Of a stretch of 64,000 nt of DNA, positions 27,846 to 38,157 are shown piece after piece. The stretch lies in contig NZ_JAHKNG010000006.1 in the NCBI RefSeq assembly GCF_018860165.1, positions 80,068 through 144,067 of the forward strand, written 5' to 3'. The stretch is from Paracoccus marinaquae. GTDB lineage: Bacteria; Pseudomonadota; Alphaproteobacteria; Rhodobacterales; Rhodobacteraceae. Both the position numbers and the translations under genes were made by a program. Numbering within the stretch: the stretch's first letter is position 1; the number at the start of each line of letters is the position of its first letter. Under the pieces are notes generated by a model that was not told the DNA's origin, did no database searches, and saw nothing but the letters and a program-made list of their open reading frames with translations.

Positions 27846-28610
27846 TCAGTCCCATGATGCAAAGGCCCGGCGGATCAGGTTCCCGCCGCTCAGCACCAGC
27901 AGGATCAGGGTCCAGCGCCGAAACTGCACCACATCCAGCCGGTCCTGCAAGGCAAAGCCCGCCATCATGCCGGCAAAGGCCGGGATGCACAGCACTGCGG
28001 ACAGGGGCAGGGTCTGCGCGTTCAGCACACCGGTGGTCAGATGCGCCACGGTCATCGTCACCGCCCCCAAGAGGAAGACCACGCCCTGGATGCGCACCTG
28101 TTCGCGCTTTTCGACGCCCAGCGACAGCAAGAGCACGATCAGCGGCGGCCCCCAGATGCCCGAAATCCCGCCATAGAGCCCGCCGATGATGCCGGTCACG
28201 ATCTCGGCCCGGCGGCGGTGATGCAGCGGCAGGGCCAGCGGCCGCCCGGACAGTTGCCACAGGGCGAAGCCGACGATCGGTACCCCCAGCAGCGCGAACA
28301 TCAGGCTTTTCGGGATGCCGCGGGCGAAACTGGCCGAGACGCAGATGAAGATCAGCACCATCCCGATATGCCAGCGGAAACGGACGACCGAGCGCCAGGC
28401 TTCGGCCGGGCCCTGCCGGCCGGCCTGCTGGATATTGGTCACCAGCGTCGGCAGGATCAGCGCCGCCAGCGCCGTCGTCGGCGACATGATTGAGCCAAAG
28501 GCTGACATGGTGATGATCGGCATGGCAAAGCCGATCGCGCCCTTCACGAAACCCGCGAAGGCGGTCACGGCCATCGCCGTCCAGAATTGCCATGTCTCCA
28601 GCCCGAACAT
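27846..28610 (-). CDS. TauE/SafE-type (TSUP) membrane permease
   Basis: 254 residues from ATG 28610, with about eight hydrophobic segments. The repeat signature [20 protein letters not shown] in the first half and [20 protein letters not shown] in the second mark the TSUP family. Members export or import sulfite, sulfoacetate or other organosulfur anions; the substrate here is not readable. It is directly upstream of dapE on the same strand, which is probably only transcriptional. Confidence 0.85.
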   Translation of the reverse strand: MFGLETWQFWTAMAVTAFAGFVKGAIGFAMPIITMSAFGSIMSPTTALAALILPTLVTNIQQAGRQGPAEAWRSVVRFRWHIGMVLIFICVSASFARGIPKSLMFALLGVPIVGFALWQLSGRPLALPLHHRRRAEIVTGIIGGLYGGISGIWGPPLIVLLLSLGVEKREQVRIQGVVFLLGAVTMTVAHLTTGVLNAQTLPLSAVLCIPAFAGMMAGFALQDRLDVVQFRRWTLILLVLSGGNLIRRAFASWD

Positions 28611-28652
28611 GGCGGCGACGCTAGCCGCGCCACGAGGGAATGGAAATCCCGC

Positions 28653-28677
28653 TTCTTCTTCAACCAAATATCCCGGC
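28653..28677. repeat. Copy B of dispersed CTTCTTCTTCA..CAAATATCC repeat
   Basis: The + strand reads CTTCTTCTTCAACCAAATAT followed by CCCGGCG, between the TSUP gene and mcd. It differs from copies A (4722) and C (36451) only at the two bases before CAAATATCC. Confidence 0.55.
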
Positions 28678-28793
28678 GCCACGGTTTGGCAGGTGAGACA
28701 TTTTAGGTCGCAAACAGCCTTTGATGCGCATTATAGTTGCGCTGCATCTGCGAAAGGCCTAGCTATGCTGCGATGCCGAAAGAGGACGAATCG

Positions 28794-30401
28794 ATGAAAG
28801 ACATGCCGCAGGAAACCCAAGCCGTTCTGTCCGAGATCGAGGATCTGCAGAGCCGCGCGACCGAGGCCCTGCGGGCCATGGTCGCGCCCGAAGGCAAGGT
28901 CGATGCGGCTCTGCTGGAACAGCATCAGCACGCCGCCCATGCGCTGTCCTGGCTGGCCACCTATGTCGAGGCGCTGAAACAGCTCTCCGCCTGGTCCGAC
29001 CGCGTCTCGGGCGAGATCGAGGGGCTGATCGCGCAGATCGGCTTTGGCGAATATCTGACCCAGATCGCCGGCGGCATCCTGATGAGCCAGAACGAATTCG
29101 CCCGGCTTTCGGATCTGGGCATCGACTGGCAGCCCTCGCAGGCGGCGCGGGGCCTGATGTCCGGCAACAACCCGCAGGCGCGCGCCCGGCTGGCCGAACT
29201 GATCGCCGACAATCAGGGCAGCGCCACCTTCGGCGCCACCGGGCTGGACGAGGATCTGGAGATGATCCGTGACCAGTTCCGCCGCTGGGCCGACGACAAG
29301 GTCGTGCCCCACGCCCATGAATGGCACCTGAAGGACCAGCTGATCCCGATCGAGATCATCGAGGAACTGTCCGAACTGGGCGTCTTCGGCCTGACCATCC
29401 CCGAGGAACTGGGCGGCCTCGGCATGTCCAAGGCGGCGATGGTCGTCGTCTCCGAGGAACTGTCGCGCGGCTATATCGGCGTCGGCAGTCTTGGCACCCG
29501 CAGCGAGATCGCGGCGGAACTGATCATCGGCGGCGGCACGGATGAGCAGAAGGAACACTGGCTGCCAAAGCTGGCCAGCGGCGAGATCCTGCCCACCGCC
29601 GTCTTCACCGAACCCAATACCGGCAGCGATCTGGGCAGCCTGCGCACCCGGGCGGTGAAGGATGGCGACAACTGGAAGGTGACCGGCAACAAGACCTGGA
29701 TCACCCATGCCGCCCGCACCCATGTGATGACCCTGCTGGCCCGCACCGATCCCGACACCAGCGACTATCGCGGCCTGTCGATGTTCCTGGCCGAGAAGAC
29801 CCCGGGAGACGATGCCGACCCCTTCCCCACCCCCGGCATGACCGGCGGCGAGATCGAGGTGCTGGGTTATCGCGGCATGAAGGAATACGAACTTGGCTTC
29901 GACGGCTTCGAGGTGAAGGGCGAGAACCTGCTGGGCGGGGTCACCGGGCAGGGCTTCAAGCAACTGATGCAGACCTTCGAATCGGCCCGCATCCAGACCG
30001 CCGCCCGCGCCATCGGCGTGGCCCAGAACGCGCTGGAACTGGGGCTGCAATACGCGCTGGACCGCAAGCAGTTCGGCCAGCCGCTGGTCCGGTTCCCGCG
30101 CGTCGCCGACAAGCTGGCGATGATGGCGGTCGAGATCATGATCGCCCGCCAGCTGACCTATTTCAGCGCCTGGGAAAAGGATCACGGCCATCGCTGCGAC
30201 CTCGAGGCCGGCATGGCCAAGCTTCTGGGCGCACGCATTGCCTGGGCCTGCGCCGACAATGCGCTGCAGATCCATGGTGGCAACGGCTTCGCGCTGGAAT
30301 ACCAGATCAGCCGGGTCCTGTGCGACGCCCGCATCCTCAACATCTTCGAGGGTGCGGCCGAGATTCAGGCGCAGGTGATCGCGCGGCGGCTGTTGGGCTA
30401 G
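28794..30401 (+). CDS. mcd: (2S)-methylsuccinyl-CoA dehydrogenase
   Basis: 535 residues from ATG 28794, with AGAGGAC 8 nt upstream (ATG 28773 is also possible). Residues 1 to about 150 form a helical extension that ordinary acyl-CoA dehydrogenases (about 390 aa) lack and that is typical of Mcd. Then follow the FAD domains (AVFTEPNTGSDLGSLRTR, KTWITHAARTHVM) and a C-terminal domain with the likely catalytic Glu519 in NIFEGAAEIQ. Mcd oxidises methylsuccinyl-CoA to mesaconyl-CoA in the ethylmalonyl-CoA pathway for acetate assimilation. Electrons would go to ETF and the ETF-QO at 40071. The other pathway genes (ccr, ecm, mch) are not in the window. Confidence 0.87.
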   Translation: MKDMPQETQAVLSEIEDLQSRATEALRAMVAPEGKVDAALLEQHQHAAHALSWLATYVEALKQLSAWSDRVSGEIEGLIAQIGFGEYLTQIAGGILMSQNEFARLSDLGIDWQPSQAARGLMSGNNPQARARLAELIADNQGSATFGATGLDEDLEMIRDQFRRWADDKVVPHAHEWHLKDQLIPIEIIEELSELGVFGLTIPEELGGLGMSKAAMVVVSEELSRGYIGVGSLGTRSEIAAELIIGGGTDEQKEHWLPKLASGEILPTAVFTEPNTGSDLGSLRTRAVKDGDNWKVTGNKTWITHAARTHVMTLLARTDPDTSDYRGLSMFLAEKTPGDDADPFPTPGMTGGEIEVLGYRGMKEYELGFDGFEVKGENLLGGVTGQGFKQLMQTFESARIQTAARAIGVAQNALELGLQYALDRKQFGQPLVRFPRVADKLAMMAVEIMIARQLTYFSAWEKDHGHRCDLEAGMAKLLGARIAWACADNALQIHGGNGFALEYQISRVLCDARILNIFEGAAEIQAQVIARRLLG

Positions 30402-30478
30402 GTCAAACTGGGCTACATTGCTGGAACCAAAGCGGATTCACCGCGTTTCCATCCGTTGTTTGCCCAAGGAGATTGATC

Positions 30479-30946
30479 ATGCCCCGCCCATCACGCCTCG
30501 GAATAGCCGGCGCAATGACCGTTGCCGGCCTGGCACTGGCCGCCTGTGAACCGACAACCACCGTGGTCGACGGAGAGGATCGGGGCTTCATTCCCGGCGG
30601 GAACTATGTGCTGGTCGGAATGGACGGGGCCGCGGTGCCGCTGCGCAACGTCACGCTGCTGGTCGAGGAGCAGCGGGTCTCGGGGCAAGGTCCGTGCAAC
30701 AGCTATTCGGCGGCCAATAATGCCGAACTGCCTGCCGTCGCCCTGTCGCCGATCATCTCGACCAAGATGGCCTGCAAGGATCTGAAGCTGGAGAACCGTT
30801 ACCTCTCGGTGCTGCAGCAGGCGACCGAGATGGAATTCTTTGGCGGCGTGCTGAAGGTCAAGTCGCCCTCGACCTGGCTGGTCTTTGAGCATGGTGTCCG
30901 CGCCAGCAGCGTCAGCGCGCTTGAGCAGGCGCGCGGCACCCAGTAG
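30479..30946 (+). CDS. META-domain lipoprotein (HslJ-like)
   Basis: 155 residues from ATG 30479, preceded by AAGGAGATTGATC. A lipoprotein signal ends LALAAC. The pattern GQGPCNSYSAANNAELPAVA, then LSPIISTKMACKDLKLENRY, is that of the META domain, with the two Cys that normally pair. HslJ-type proteins are heat- or novobiocin-linked envelope proteins of unknown mechanism. The convergent recO ends 4 nt away. Confidence 0.8.
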   Translation: MPRPSRLGIAGAMTVAGLALAACEPTTTVVDGEDRGFIPGGNYVLVGMDGAAVPLRNVTLLVEEQRVSGQGPCNSYSAANNAELPAVALSPIISTKMACKDLKLENRYLSVLQQATEMEFFGGVLKVKSPSTWLVFEHGVRASSVSALEQARGTQ

Positions 30947-30949
30947 CGA

Positions 30950-31675
30950 TCAGCCCTCGGCCGTCTCCAGACGCCGCAGCAGCCGCCCGCGGGCGGCTGG
31001 CAGCGGCCGGCCGACCAGTTGCGCCGCAAGCCGCGTTTCCAGGAAATGCCCGGTAATGGCCAGCCCTTCGGCCAGCCCCCTGCCACGGTTGTCGCCCGCG
31101 CCCCCCATCAATGCCGGCAGGGGCAGCAAGCGGTCGGCCCATTCGCCGGCCCCGGCCCGGCTGACCGCGCGCCCCGAGCGCGGGCTGACATAGGCCAGTC
31201 CCTCACGCGCGCCGGTGACGGCGCAGGACGACAGGTCAAGCCCGAAACCCATCTCGTCCAGCAGCCGCATTTCCCAAGCCAGATAGTGCTCGGCCCAGTC
31301 GCCGCCCGCCTCCATGGCGTCCAGCAGGGTCTCGGTCATGGCGACCAGCGCCGGATGCGGGTCGCGTTCGGGCAGCGCAAAGACCAGCAGCGCGCAGACC
31401 GCGTTCAGCCCGGCCAGCGCCAGCGGGTCGCCCAGCAGCCCGGCGCGCAGCCGGACCGGTTCGGCGCTGAAATGGCCCAGTTGCTCGTCGCTGCGCGCCC
31501 GCCAGCGCAGGTCCAGCCGTGACCCCGGCTGCAACATCGCCGCCCGCTTGCGCGAGGCCCCGCCCGGCACCAGCCCGGCATGGCGGCCGTGCCGGGCCGT
31601 CAGCACGTCGATGATCACCGCCGTCTCGCCATGCGGGCGGCGCGCGATCACCGTGCCTTCGGCCTGCCACTCCAT
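30950..31675 (-). CDS. recO: DNA repair protein RecO
   Basis: 241 residues. The OB-fold N-terminus MEWQAEGTVIARRPHGETAV, then GRHAGLVPGGASRKRAAMLQ, and the helical C-terminus are typical of RecO. It helps RecR load RecA on SSB-coated single-stranded DNA. It is downstream of the era block on the same strand, separated by rarD and a VOC gene; in many alphaproteobacteria recO follows era directly. Confidence 0.92.
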   Translation of the reverse strand: MEWQAEGTVIARRPHGETAVIIDVLTARHGRHAGLVPGGASRKRAAMLQPGSRLDLRWRARSDEQLGHFSAEPVRLRAGLLGDPLALAGLNAVCALLVFALPERDPHPALVAMTETLLDAMEAGGDWAEHYLAWEMRLLDEMGFGLDLSSCAVTGAREGLAYVSPRSGRAVSRAGAGEWADRLLPLPALMGGAGDNRGRGLAEGLAITGHFLETRLAAQLVGRPLPAARGRLLRRLETAEG

Positions 31676-31683
31676 CGCCCGTC

Positions 31684-32121
31684 TCAGCCCTCGGGCAGCG
31701 TCAGCGAGCCATCCTCGGCCAGCGGCCAGAACGGGTTGGTGGCGATTTCCCAGACATGCCCGTCGGGATCGGCAAAATAGCCGGAATAGCCGCCCCAGAA
31801 CACCTTTTCGGGGCGTTTCAGGCAGGTCGCGCCGGCCGCCAGCGCCGCCGCGAAGACGGCATCCGTCTCGGCATCATCGGTGCAGTTCTGCGCCAGCGTC
31901 ACGGCACCGGTCCCTAAGGCCGCGCCGGGCCGGCCCTGATCGGCGGCCAGATCCGCCAACCCGAACAATGCCAGCACCGCACCCTGCATCTGGTAGAAGC
32001 ACACCCCCTCCGGCGGGGAAGGATGCGGCTGCCAGCCCCATGCCGCATAGAAATCGCGCGCGCGATCCAGATCGGCCACGCCAAGGGTGACCAGCGTGAT
32101 CCGCTGCCGGGGATGCGTCAT
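31684..32121 (-). CDS. VOC family protein
   Basis: 145 residues with paired VOC modules: ITLVTLGVADLDRARDFYAA and the late KVFWGGYSGYFADPDGHVWE. The metal-ligand pattern is incomplete, since the first position is Thr rather than His, so it may be non-enzymatic or bind a ligand like the bleomycin-resistance group. Its stop lies 8 nt before recO. Confidence 0.83.
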   Translation of the reverse strand: MTHPRQRITLVTLGVADLDRARDFYAAWGWQPHPSPPEGVCFYQMQGAVLALFGLADLAADQGRPGAALGTGAVTLAQNCTDDAETDAVFAAALAAGATCLKRPEKVFWGGYSGYFADPDGHVWEIATNPFWPLAEDGSLTLPEG

Positions 32122-32210
32122 GTCCTGCCTCCTGAAGCGATGCGATCACAAGGCTGTCACGCCGGGACGGCGGGAACAAGAGGATCGGCCCGTGCCGGCA
32201 GATGACCCGC

Positions 32211-33149
32211 CTATTGGGCGCGATGGGTGGTTCCGCCGCGGCGCGCCCGGCGCGCCAGACCGGCGCCGCGCAGCAGGCTGAACGAATAGATGGCCAAGGC
32301 CGCCCAGATCATCGGGAAGGCGATCATCCGGGCCGTTCCCATCGGCTCTCCGAAGATCAGCACGGCGCAGAGGAAAACCATGGTCGGGGTGAGATATTGC
32401 AGCAACCCGATGGTCGACAGGCGCAGCAGCTTGGCCCCGTTGGCATAGAACAGCAGCGGAATCGCCGTGATCGGGCCGCAGCCGATCAGCAGCAGCGTAT
32501 CGGTCAGGTTTCCGGCGGCGAAATGCGACTGCCCATTCACCGACAGCCACAGAAGATAGGCCAGCGCGGGCGGCGTCAGCAGCAACACCTCCAGCGTGAA
32601 ACCCTGATTGGGCCCCAGCGGCAGGCTTTTCTTGCACAGCGCATAAAGCCCCCAACTGAGTGTCAGACCCAATGCCACGGCGGGCAGCCGCCCCATCTGA
32701 ACGGTCAGGACCGCCACCGCCGCGGCGGCCAGCGCGACCGCGACCAGTTGCGCCCGGGACAGCTTTTCGCGCAAGAGCGTGGCCCCCACCAGGACGCTGA
32801 ACAGCGGGTTGACATAATAGCCAAGCGCGGCATTCAGGGTCTGATCGTTGGCGATCGCCCAGACATAGATCAGCCAGTTGACCGAGATCAGCGTCGCCGT
32901 CAGCGCCGCCATCGCCAGCAGGCGCGGGTTCCTGATCGCCGCCACCACATCGGCCGCGCGACGCTGCCACAGAAGGACCGCCGCGGCGATCGGCAGCGAC
33001 CACAGGACCCGGTGGGCGATGATCTCGGTCGGCGGGATATGCGCCATCGCCTTCATGTAAAGCGGCAGCACGCCCCACAGCCCATAGGCCGCCAGCGCAT
33101 AGGCCAGTCCGCGGGGCGAATCGCCCGTCTGAGGTTGCGACATGCTCAT
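32211..33149 (-). CDS. rarD: EamA/RarD family permease
   Basis: 312 residues with ten hydrophobic segments. The N-terminal signature GLAYALAAYGLWGVLPLYMK and IIAHRVLWSLP are diagnostic for RarD (TIGR00688); LQYLTPTMVFLCAVLIFGEP is in the second EamA half. The transported compound is unknown (the E. coli name refers to chloramphenicol sensitivity). The C-terminus ends in a basic tail. Confidence 0.9.
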   Translation of the reverse strand: MSMSQPQTGDSPRGLAYALAAYGLWGVLPLYMKAMAHIPPTEIIAHRVLWSLPIAAAVLLWQRRAADVVAAIRNPRLLAMAALTATLISVNWLIYVWAIANDQTLNAALGYYVNPLFSVLVGATLLREKLSRAQLVAVALAAAAVAVLTVQMGRLPAVALGLTLSWGLYALCKKSLPLGPNQGFTLEVLLLTPPALAYLLWLSVNGQSHFAAGNLTDTLLLIGCGPITAIPLLFYANGAKLLRLSTIGLLQYLTPTMVFLCAVLIFGEPMGTARMIAFPMIWAALAIYSFSLLRGAGLARRARRGGTTHRAQ

Positions 33150-33210
33150 GCGAATTGCATATGCTGCAAACCAAGCCTGCGCCAGAGCCTCCGGCCCGGA
33201 CCGACGCGGT

Positions 33211-33546
33211 TCAGGTCAGCCCGTCCTGATCCAGCAAGGTCCGTCCGTCCCGGCTCTCGATCTCGATCACCCAGAGGTCGGGGTCGAAACCGCGCTGGCG
33301 GCGGATGGCTGCATCGACTTCGGGCTCGGGCCCGTCTGCCGTGACCTGCCAGGGGCGCCGGTCGGTCTCGAAATCCCATTCGCGGGCATAAAGCTGCGCG
33401 GTGCCGTCCAGCCGGGCGCATTTGACCAGCACCGCGCCGGCGGTCTCGTCGCCATGCGCCACCACATAGGCCGGGATATTGGCCAGCCCCAGCCGCGCCA
33501 GATAGGCCGCGACCCAGACGCCGGCGGCCAGCCGCGGCTCAGCCAT
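33211..33546 (-). CDS. DUF1491 family protein
   Basis: 111 residues. The pattern LAAGVWVAAYLARLGLANIP, followed by VLVKCARLDGTAQLYAREWD and the end DPDLWVIEIESRDGRTLLDQ, matches DUF1491, an alphaproteobacterial family of unknown function. It is found just after era in many relatives, and here it lies 8 nt after the era stop, so it is probably part of the lepB-rnc-era transcript. Confidence 0.85.
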   Translation of the reverse strand: MAEPRLAAGVWVAAYLARLGLANIPAYVVAHGDETAGAVLVKCARLDGTAQLYAREWDFETDRRPWQVTADGPEPEVDAAIRRQRGFDPDLWVIEIESRDGRTLLDQDGLT

Positions 33547-33554
33547 GCCCCTGC

Positions 33555-34469
33555 CTAGTCGCCATCACGGAAATCGAGGCCGATCTCGCCATAGCGTTCG
33601 GCCTCTTCCTGCCAGTTCTCGCGCACCCGGACCTGCAGGAACAGATGCACGCGACGGCCCATGAACTCTTCCAGTTCGGCTCGCGCCGCCTGCCCGACGG
33701 CCTTCACCGTCTCGCCGCCCTTGCCCAGAACGATGCCCTTGTGACCGGGCCGCGACACATAGATCACCTGATCGACCTTGGCCGATCCGTCCTTGCGTTC
33801 CTCCCAGGCCTCGGTCTCGACCGTCAGCTGGTAGGGGATTTCCTCATGCAGCCGCAGGGTCAGCTTTTCGCGGGTGATCTCGGCGGCGATCATGCGCATG
33901 GGCAGATCGGCGATCTGATCCTCGGGGTAAAGCCAGGGGCCTTCGGGCAGCGAGCCGGCCAGCCAGTCGCGCAGGTCGTCGCAGCCATAACCCTTTTCAG
34001 CCGAGATCATGAAGGTCCGCTCGAACGGGAACGCCTCGTTCAATTGCTGCGACAGAGCCAGCAGGACCTCGGACTTCACCCGGTCGATCTTGTTGATGAT
34101 CAGCGCCACCGGGGTCTTGCGGTCCAGCCCGGACAACTGGTCGATGATCGCCCGCGCACCATCGGTCAGTCCGCGATGCGCCTCGATCAGCAAGAGGATG
34201 ATATCGGCATCCGACGCCCCGCCCCAGGCGGCGGCGACCATGGAACGGTCCAGCCGGCGGCGCGGACGAAAGATGCCGGGCGTGTCGACAAAGACGATCT
34301 GGCTGGCGTCTGCGATGGCGATGCCGCGGATGCGGGCGCGGGTGGTCTGGACCTTGTGGGTCACGATGCTGACCTTGGCGCCGACCATGCGGTTCAGCAG
34401 GGTGGACTTGCCGGCATTGGGCTCGCCGATCAGCGCGACAAAGCCCGCGCGGGTGGTGGTGTCGGTCAT
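33555..34469 (-). CDS. era: GTPase Era
   Basis: 304 residues. The G1 motif GEPNAGKST is at residues 15-23, with [13 protein letters not shown] (G3) and NKID (G4). A KH domain follows ([20 protein letters not shown]). It matures the 30S subunit at the 16S rRNA 3' end. Start overlaps the rnc stop by 4 nt. Confidence 0.96.
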   Translation of the reverse strand: MTDTTTRAGFVALIGEPNAGKSTLLNRMVGAKVSIVTHKVQTTRARIRGIAIADASQIVFVDTPGIFRPRRRLDRSMVAAAWGGASDADIILLLIEAHRGLTDGARAIIDQLSGLDRKTPVALIINKIDRVKSEVLLALSQQLNEAFPFERTFMISAEKGYGCDDLRDWLAGSLPEGPWLYPEDQIADLPMRMIAAEITREKLTLRLHEEIPYQLTVETEAWEERKDGSAKVDQVIYVSRPGHKGIVLGKGGETVKAVGQAARAELEEFMGRRVHLFLQVRVRENWQEEAERYGEIGLDFRDGD

Positions 34470-35155
34470 TCGCGGCCCTCCAGCCGGTCCAGCAGGGCCT
34501 GGGCGGCGGCCTGTTCGATACTGCGCTTGGTGCCCGCGCCCCTCGCCCGCGCCTCGCGGCCATCGCTGAGACGCACGGTGATGTGAAAGACGGGCGCATG
34601 GTCGGGGCCGCCGCGTTCGGTCTGCTCATAGGCCGGCGGCGGCATGCCGTTGGCCTGCGCCCATTCCTGCAGGGCGGTCTTGGCGTCGCGGGGGTCGTCC
34701 TCGAGGCTGTCCAGACGATCCTGCCACAGCCGCAGGACCACCTCGCGCGCGACCTCGAAACCGGCATCCAGGTAGATCGCGGCCAGCACCGCCTCCATCG
34801 CGTCGGCCAGCAGCGCCTCCTTGCGGCGCCCGCCCGACAGCATTTCCGAGCGACCCAGCTTCAGCACCTCGCCCAGCCCGATCTGCCGGGCGATGGCGGC
34901 GCAGGTCTCGCCCCGGACCAGCGCGTTGAAGCGCGGGGCAAGCTGGCCCTCGCTGGCCTGGCGGTCGGCCCGGAACAGCGCCTCGGCCATGACCAGCCCC
35001 AGAACCCGGTCGCCCAGAAACTCCAACCGCTGGTTGTCGGGCCGCGTCGCGCTGGCGATCGAGCCATGGGTCAGCGCGCGGATCAGCAGTTCGGGCCGCG
35101 CGAAGTCGTGGCCCAGGCGTTCCATGAAGGCGGTTATGTCGGCGCCGGGCTTCAC
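34466..35155 (-). CDS. rnc: Ribonuclease III
   Basis: 229 residues. The RNase III signature [20 protein letters not shown] carries the catalytic Glu and Asp; a C-terminal double-stranded-RNA-binding domain ([20 protein letters not shown] and on) follows. It cuts rRNA precursors and other duplex RNA. It starts with GTG, overlapping the lepB stop by 4 nt. Confidence 0.96.
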   Translation of the reverse strand: MKPGADITAFMERLGHDFARPELLIRALTHGSIASATRPDNQRLEFLGDRVLGLVMAEALFRADRQASEGQLAPRFNALVRGETCAAIARQIGLGEVLKLGRSEMLSGGRRKEALLADAMEAVLAAIYLDAGFEVAREVVLRLWQDRLDSLEDDPRDAKTALQEWAQANGMPPPAYEQTERGGPDHAPVFHITVRLSDGREARARGAGTKRSIEQAAAQALLDRLEGRE

Positions 35156-35946
35156 TCCACCGCCTTGAAGAAACGGTCGGCCCGCCAGGTCCAGAAATAC
35201 AGAAGCGAGCGCCCGGCCGAGGAGAACATGATCCGGTCGGCGCGACCGATCAGGAATTCGGCCGGCACGAAGCCAAGCCCCCCGACCTGCTGGGGAAAGC
35301 GCGAATCCTCGGAATTGTCGCGGTTGTCGCCCATGAAGAAATACTGGCCCTCGGGCACGGTGAAGGTCGGCGTGTCATCGGCGATCCAGCCATCGGTGAT
35401 GTTCAGGATGTCATGGCTGACGCCGTTCGGCAGGGTCTCGGTAAAGCGCGGCTTGATGCATTCGCCGCCGTCTTGCACCGGGTCATTGGCACAGCGCGGG
35501 GTCAGCCCCTGCGGACCCTGCTGTTCCTTGATCTCGACGAAGTCTCCGGCGGAGACGGTCGGCACCTCCTCGCCATTGAGCCACAGCCGACCATTGCGCA
35601 TCTGGACGGTGTCACCCGGCAGGCCGATCACCCGCTTGATGAAATCGACGCCGCGGGTCGGATGCCGGAACACCACGACATCGCCGCGCTCGGGCGCGCT
35701 TTCGAGGATGCGCCCCGAGATCGGGCACAGCGAGAACGGGCAGGACACCGCCGCATAGCCGTAAGCCATCTTGTTGACGAACAGGAAGTCGCCGATCAGC
35801 AGCGTGTCCTTCATGCTGCCCGAGGGGATCCAGAAGGGCTGGAAGAACAGGGTGCGGAAGATGCCGGCGATCAACAGCGCCCAGAAGATGGTCTTGACCG
35901 TCTCCCAGAGGCCTTCCTTTTTCTTGCCTGCCGTACTGTCGGCCAT
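35152..35946 (-). CDS. lepB: Signal peptidase I
   Basis: 264 residues. One N-terminal membrane segment (about 18-36) is followed by the nucleophile Ser44 in [14 protein letters not shown] and the general base Lys104 in [13 protein letters not shown]; box E is [11 protein letters not shown]. It removes signal peptides on the periplasmic side of the inner membrane. It is first in the coupled lepB-rnc-era set. Confidence 0.96.
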   Translation of the reverse strand: MADSTAGKKKEGLWETVKTIFWALLIAGIFRTLFFQPFWIPSGSMKDTLLIGDFLFVNKMAYGYAAVSCPFSLCPISGRILESAPERGDVVVFRHPTRGVDFIKRVIGLPGDTVQMRNGRLWLNGEEVPTVSAGDFVEIKEQQGPQGLTPRCANDPVQDGGECIKPRFTETLPNGVSHDILNITDGWIADDTPTFTVPEGQYFFMGDNRDNSEDSRFPQQVGGLGFVPAEFLIGRADRIMFSSAGRSLLYFWTWRADRFFKAVE

Positions 35947-36012
35947 GATCTGATCCTTGTGGCATTGCGCTGCGGCGTCATCGCGCGTTCATGGTCCGCT
36001 GAAGGGGGCAAG

Positions 36013-36426
36013 TCAAGCAGGCGGGCCATCAAGCCGGCGTGCCTCGATCACCACGAAGGCCTGTGCCCAGGGGTGATCGTCGGTCAGCGTGACATGGACC
36101 AGGGCCTCGTGTCCGGGCGGGGTCATCTGCGCCAGCCTTTCGGCCGCCCAGCCGGTCAGATGCATCACCGGCTGGCCGCTTCGCAGATTGCTGACCGCCA
36201 TGTCGCGCCAGCTGATGCCCATGGCGAGCCCGGTTCCCAGGGCCTTCGAGCATGCCTCCTTCGCGGCCCACCGCTTGGCCAGGGTTCCGGCCTCGTCCTT
36301 GCGGCGCGCCGCCTTGGCCAGTTCCGTCTCGGTGAAGACCCGGTTGCGGAAACGGTCGCCAAAACGGTCCAGCGTGCCCTGAATCCGCTCGATATTCGCG
36401 AGGTCGGTGCCGATGCCGAGGATCAT
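36013..36426 (-). CDS. acpS: Holo-[acyl-carrier-protein] synthase
   Basis: 137 residues. The motifs are [12 protein letters not shown] at the N-terminus (Mg-binding Asp) and [15 protein letters not shown] (catalytic Glu and Lys). It transfers 4'-phosphopantetheine from CoA to Ser37 of AcpP (3574-3807). It lies between pdxJ and lepB, as in many alphaproteobacteria. Confidence 0.95.
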   Translation of the reverse strand: MILGIGTDLANIERIQGTLDRFGDRFRNRVFTETELAKAARRKDEAGTLAKRWAAKEACSKALGTGLAMGISWRDMAVSNLRSGQPVMHLTGWAAERLAQMTPPGHEALVHVTLTDDHPWAQAFVVIEARRLDGPPA

Positions 36427-36450
36427 GCCAAGGACGGCCCCGGCGGGATC

Positions 36451-36473
36451 ATGGATATTTGAATGAAGAAGAA
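36451..36473. repeat. Copy C of dispersed CTTCTTCTTCA..CAAATATCC repeat (inverted)
   Basis: The + strand reads GGATATTTGAATGAAGAAGA and then AG, the reverse complement of CTTCTTCTTCATTCAAATAT plus CC. It lies in the 124-bp spacer between pdxJ and acpS. No further gene is seen in that spacer. Confidence 0.55.
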
Positions 36474-36550
36474 GCCGCGAGGCATCCGTCGGCCTGCTGG
36501 CCGATGGTGACGACGGGTGCCCGGCTCAGGCGCCGCGACGGTGGTTCGGA

Positions 36551-37285
36551 TCATCGCCGCGCCTCGTCCATGCAGCGGCGCATCTCGCGGATGGCAGCAC
36601 CCAGCCCGGTAAAGACCGACTCGGCGATCAGGAAGTGCCCGATGTTCAATTCGGCAACCTGCGGCAATGCGGCGATGGGACCGACGGTATCGAAGGTCAG
36701 CCCGTGGCCGGCATGAACCTCCAGCCCCAGCGAGGCGGCCAGCGCGGCGCCCGCGCGCAGCCCGGCCAGTTCGGCATCGCGGTCCTCGCTCCGCCCCTCG
36801 GTGTCGTAATCGCAATAGGCGCCGGTATGCAGTTCCACGACCGCGGCGCCGATGCGGGCGGCGGCCTCGATCTGGGCGGGCTCGTGGCCGATGAACATCG
36901 ACACCCGGCTGCCCGCCTCACGCAGGGGCGCGATGAAATCGGCCAGCATGGCCTCGTTGCCGGCAACGTCCAGCCCACCCTCGGTCGTGCGTTCCTCGCG
37001 TTTCTCGGGCACGATGCAGACCGCATGCGGCCGGTGGCGCAGCGCGATCCGCTGCATCTCGGGGGTGGCCGCCATCTCGAGGTTCAGGGGCAGGCGCAGG
37101 CCCGCCATCAGCGCATCGATATCGGCATCGCTGATATGGCGGCGATCCTCGCGCAGATGGGCGGTGATGCCGTCGGCGCCGGCCTCTTCGGCGATACGCG
37201 CGGCACGCAGCGGATCGGGCCAGGGCGTGCCGCGGGCGTTCCGGATGGTGGCGACGTGATCGATATTGACGCCAAGACGCAGCAT
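36551..37285 (-). CDS. pdxJ: Pyridoxine 5'-phosphate synthase
   Basis: 244 residues from ATG 37285. Family hallmarks are [20 protein letters not shown] at the start, the catalytic Glu in [11 protein letters not shown] and [20 protein letters not shown]. It condenses 1-deoxyxylulose 5-phosphate with 3-amino-2-oxopropyl phosphate to form PNP (vitamin B6). The frame extends to 37360 but the ATG at 37285 fits the conserved N-terminus. Confidence 0.96.
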   Translation of the reverse strand: MLRLGVNIDHVATIRNARGTPWPDPLRAARIAEEAGADGITAHLREDRRHISDADIDALMAGLRLPLNLEMAATPEMQRIALRHRPHAVCIVPEKREERTTEGGLDVAGNEAMLADFIAPLREAGSRVSMFIGHEPAQIEAAARIGAAVVELHTGAYCDYDTEGRSEDRDAELAGLRAGAALAASLGLEVHAGHGLTFDTVGPIAALPQVAELNIGHFLIAESVFTGLGAAIREMRRCMDEARR

Positions 37286-37314
37286 GGCTTCCCTCCGCTT
37301 GTTTCCGGCGCAGT

Positions 37315-38148
37315 CTAGCGGGGCCGCAGCGGCGGTGCCAGTTCCGTTGCCACCGCCCACCAGCCATGCTGTTTCAATGCTTTGGCGGCCTTGTCGGCCT
37401 GCGCCGCAGCGGCAAACAGCCCGAAACAGGTGGCCCCCGACCCGGACATACGCGCGAAACCGGCCCCTTGGGCGGTCAGCGCGGCCAGGACCCGGGCGAT
37501 CACCGGCGCAAGCCGCAGCGCCGGAGGCTCGAGGTCGTTGCGGGTTCCGCGCAGCCAGCCGATCAGCGCGGCCAGATCGGCGAAGCGGGGGATGTCGGGC
37601 AGCGGCGGATTGTCAGTCCGTTCCAAGGCCCCGAAAACCTTCGGCGTGGCAACCGCTACGCCGGGATTGGCCAGCACCACCGGGACTGGCGGCAAGGCTG
37701 GCAGGGGCGTCACGATCGCGCCCACGCCCCGCATGCGCGCGGGCGCCGAGAGCAGGCAGACCGGCACATCCGCGCCCAGCCGTTCCGGCATGTCCGGCAG
37801 GGCATGGCCCATCCGCGCCAGACCGCGCAGCACCGCCGCCGCATCGGCCGAGCCGCCGCCGATCCCCGAGGCCACGGGCAGGCGCTTGTCCAGAACGATC
37901 GCCGCCTCGGCCGCGGCCAGCCGCGCGGCCCGCAGGCAGAGATTATCCTCGTCCGCCGCCAGCCCCGGCGCGAAGGGTCCGGTCACCTGCAGGGACAGGG
38001 GGCCGAGCGAAAGCTGCACCTCGTCGCCGGTCGCGGCAAAGGCGACCAGAGAATCCAGCAGGTGATAGCCGTCACCCCGGCGCCCGGTCACATGCAGCGC
38101 AAGGTTCAGCTTGGCCGGCGCCGGCTCGACCACCGCGTCATGCGTCAT
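37315..38148 (-). CDS. ispE: 4-(cytidine-5'-diphospho)-2-C-methyl-D-erythritol kinase
   Basis: 277 residues from ATG 38148; a TTG at 38157 is the alternative. GHMP kinase motifs are [20 protein letters not shown] near the N-terminus, [20 protein letters not shown] (ATP-binding loop) and [10 protein letters not shown]. It phosphorylates the CDP-methylerythritol intermediate in the MEP isoprenoid route. It follows the TPR gene with a spacing of under 10 nt. Confidence 0.94.
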   Translation of the reverse strand: MTHDAVVEPAPAKLNLALHVTGRRGDGYHLLDSLVAFAATGDEVQLSLGPLSLQVTGPFAPGLAADEDNLCLRAARLAAAEAAIVLDKRLPVASGIGGGSADAAAVLRGLARMGHALPDMPERLGADVPVCLLSAPARMRGVGAIVTPLPALPPVPVVLANPGVAVATPKVFGALERTDNPPLPDIPRFADLAALIGWLRGTRNDLEPPALRLAPVIARVLAALTAQGAGFARMSGSGATCFGLFAAAAQADKAAKALKQHGWWAVATELAPPLRPR

Positions 38149-38157
38149 CGCCTGCAA

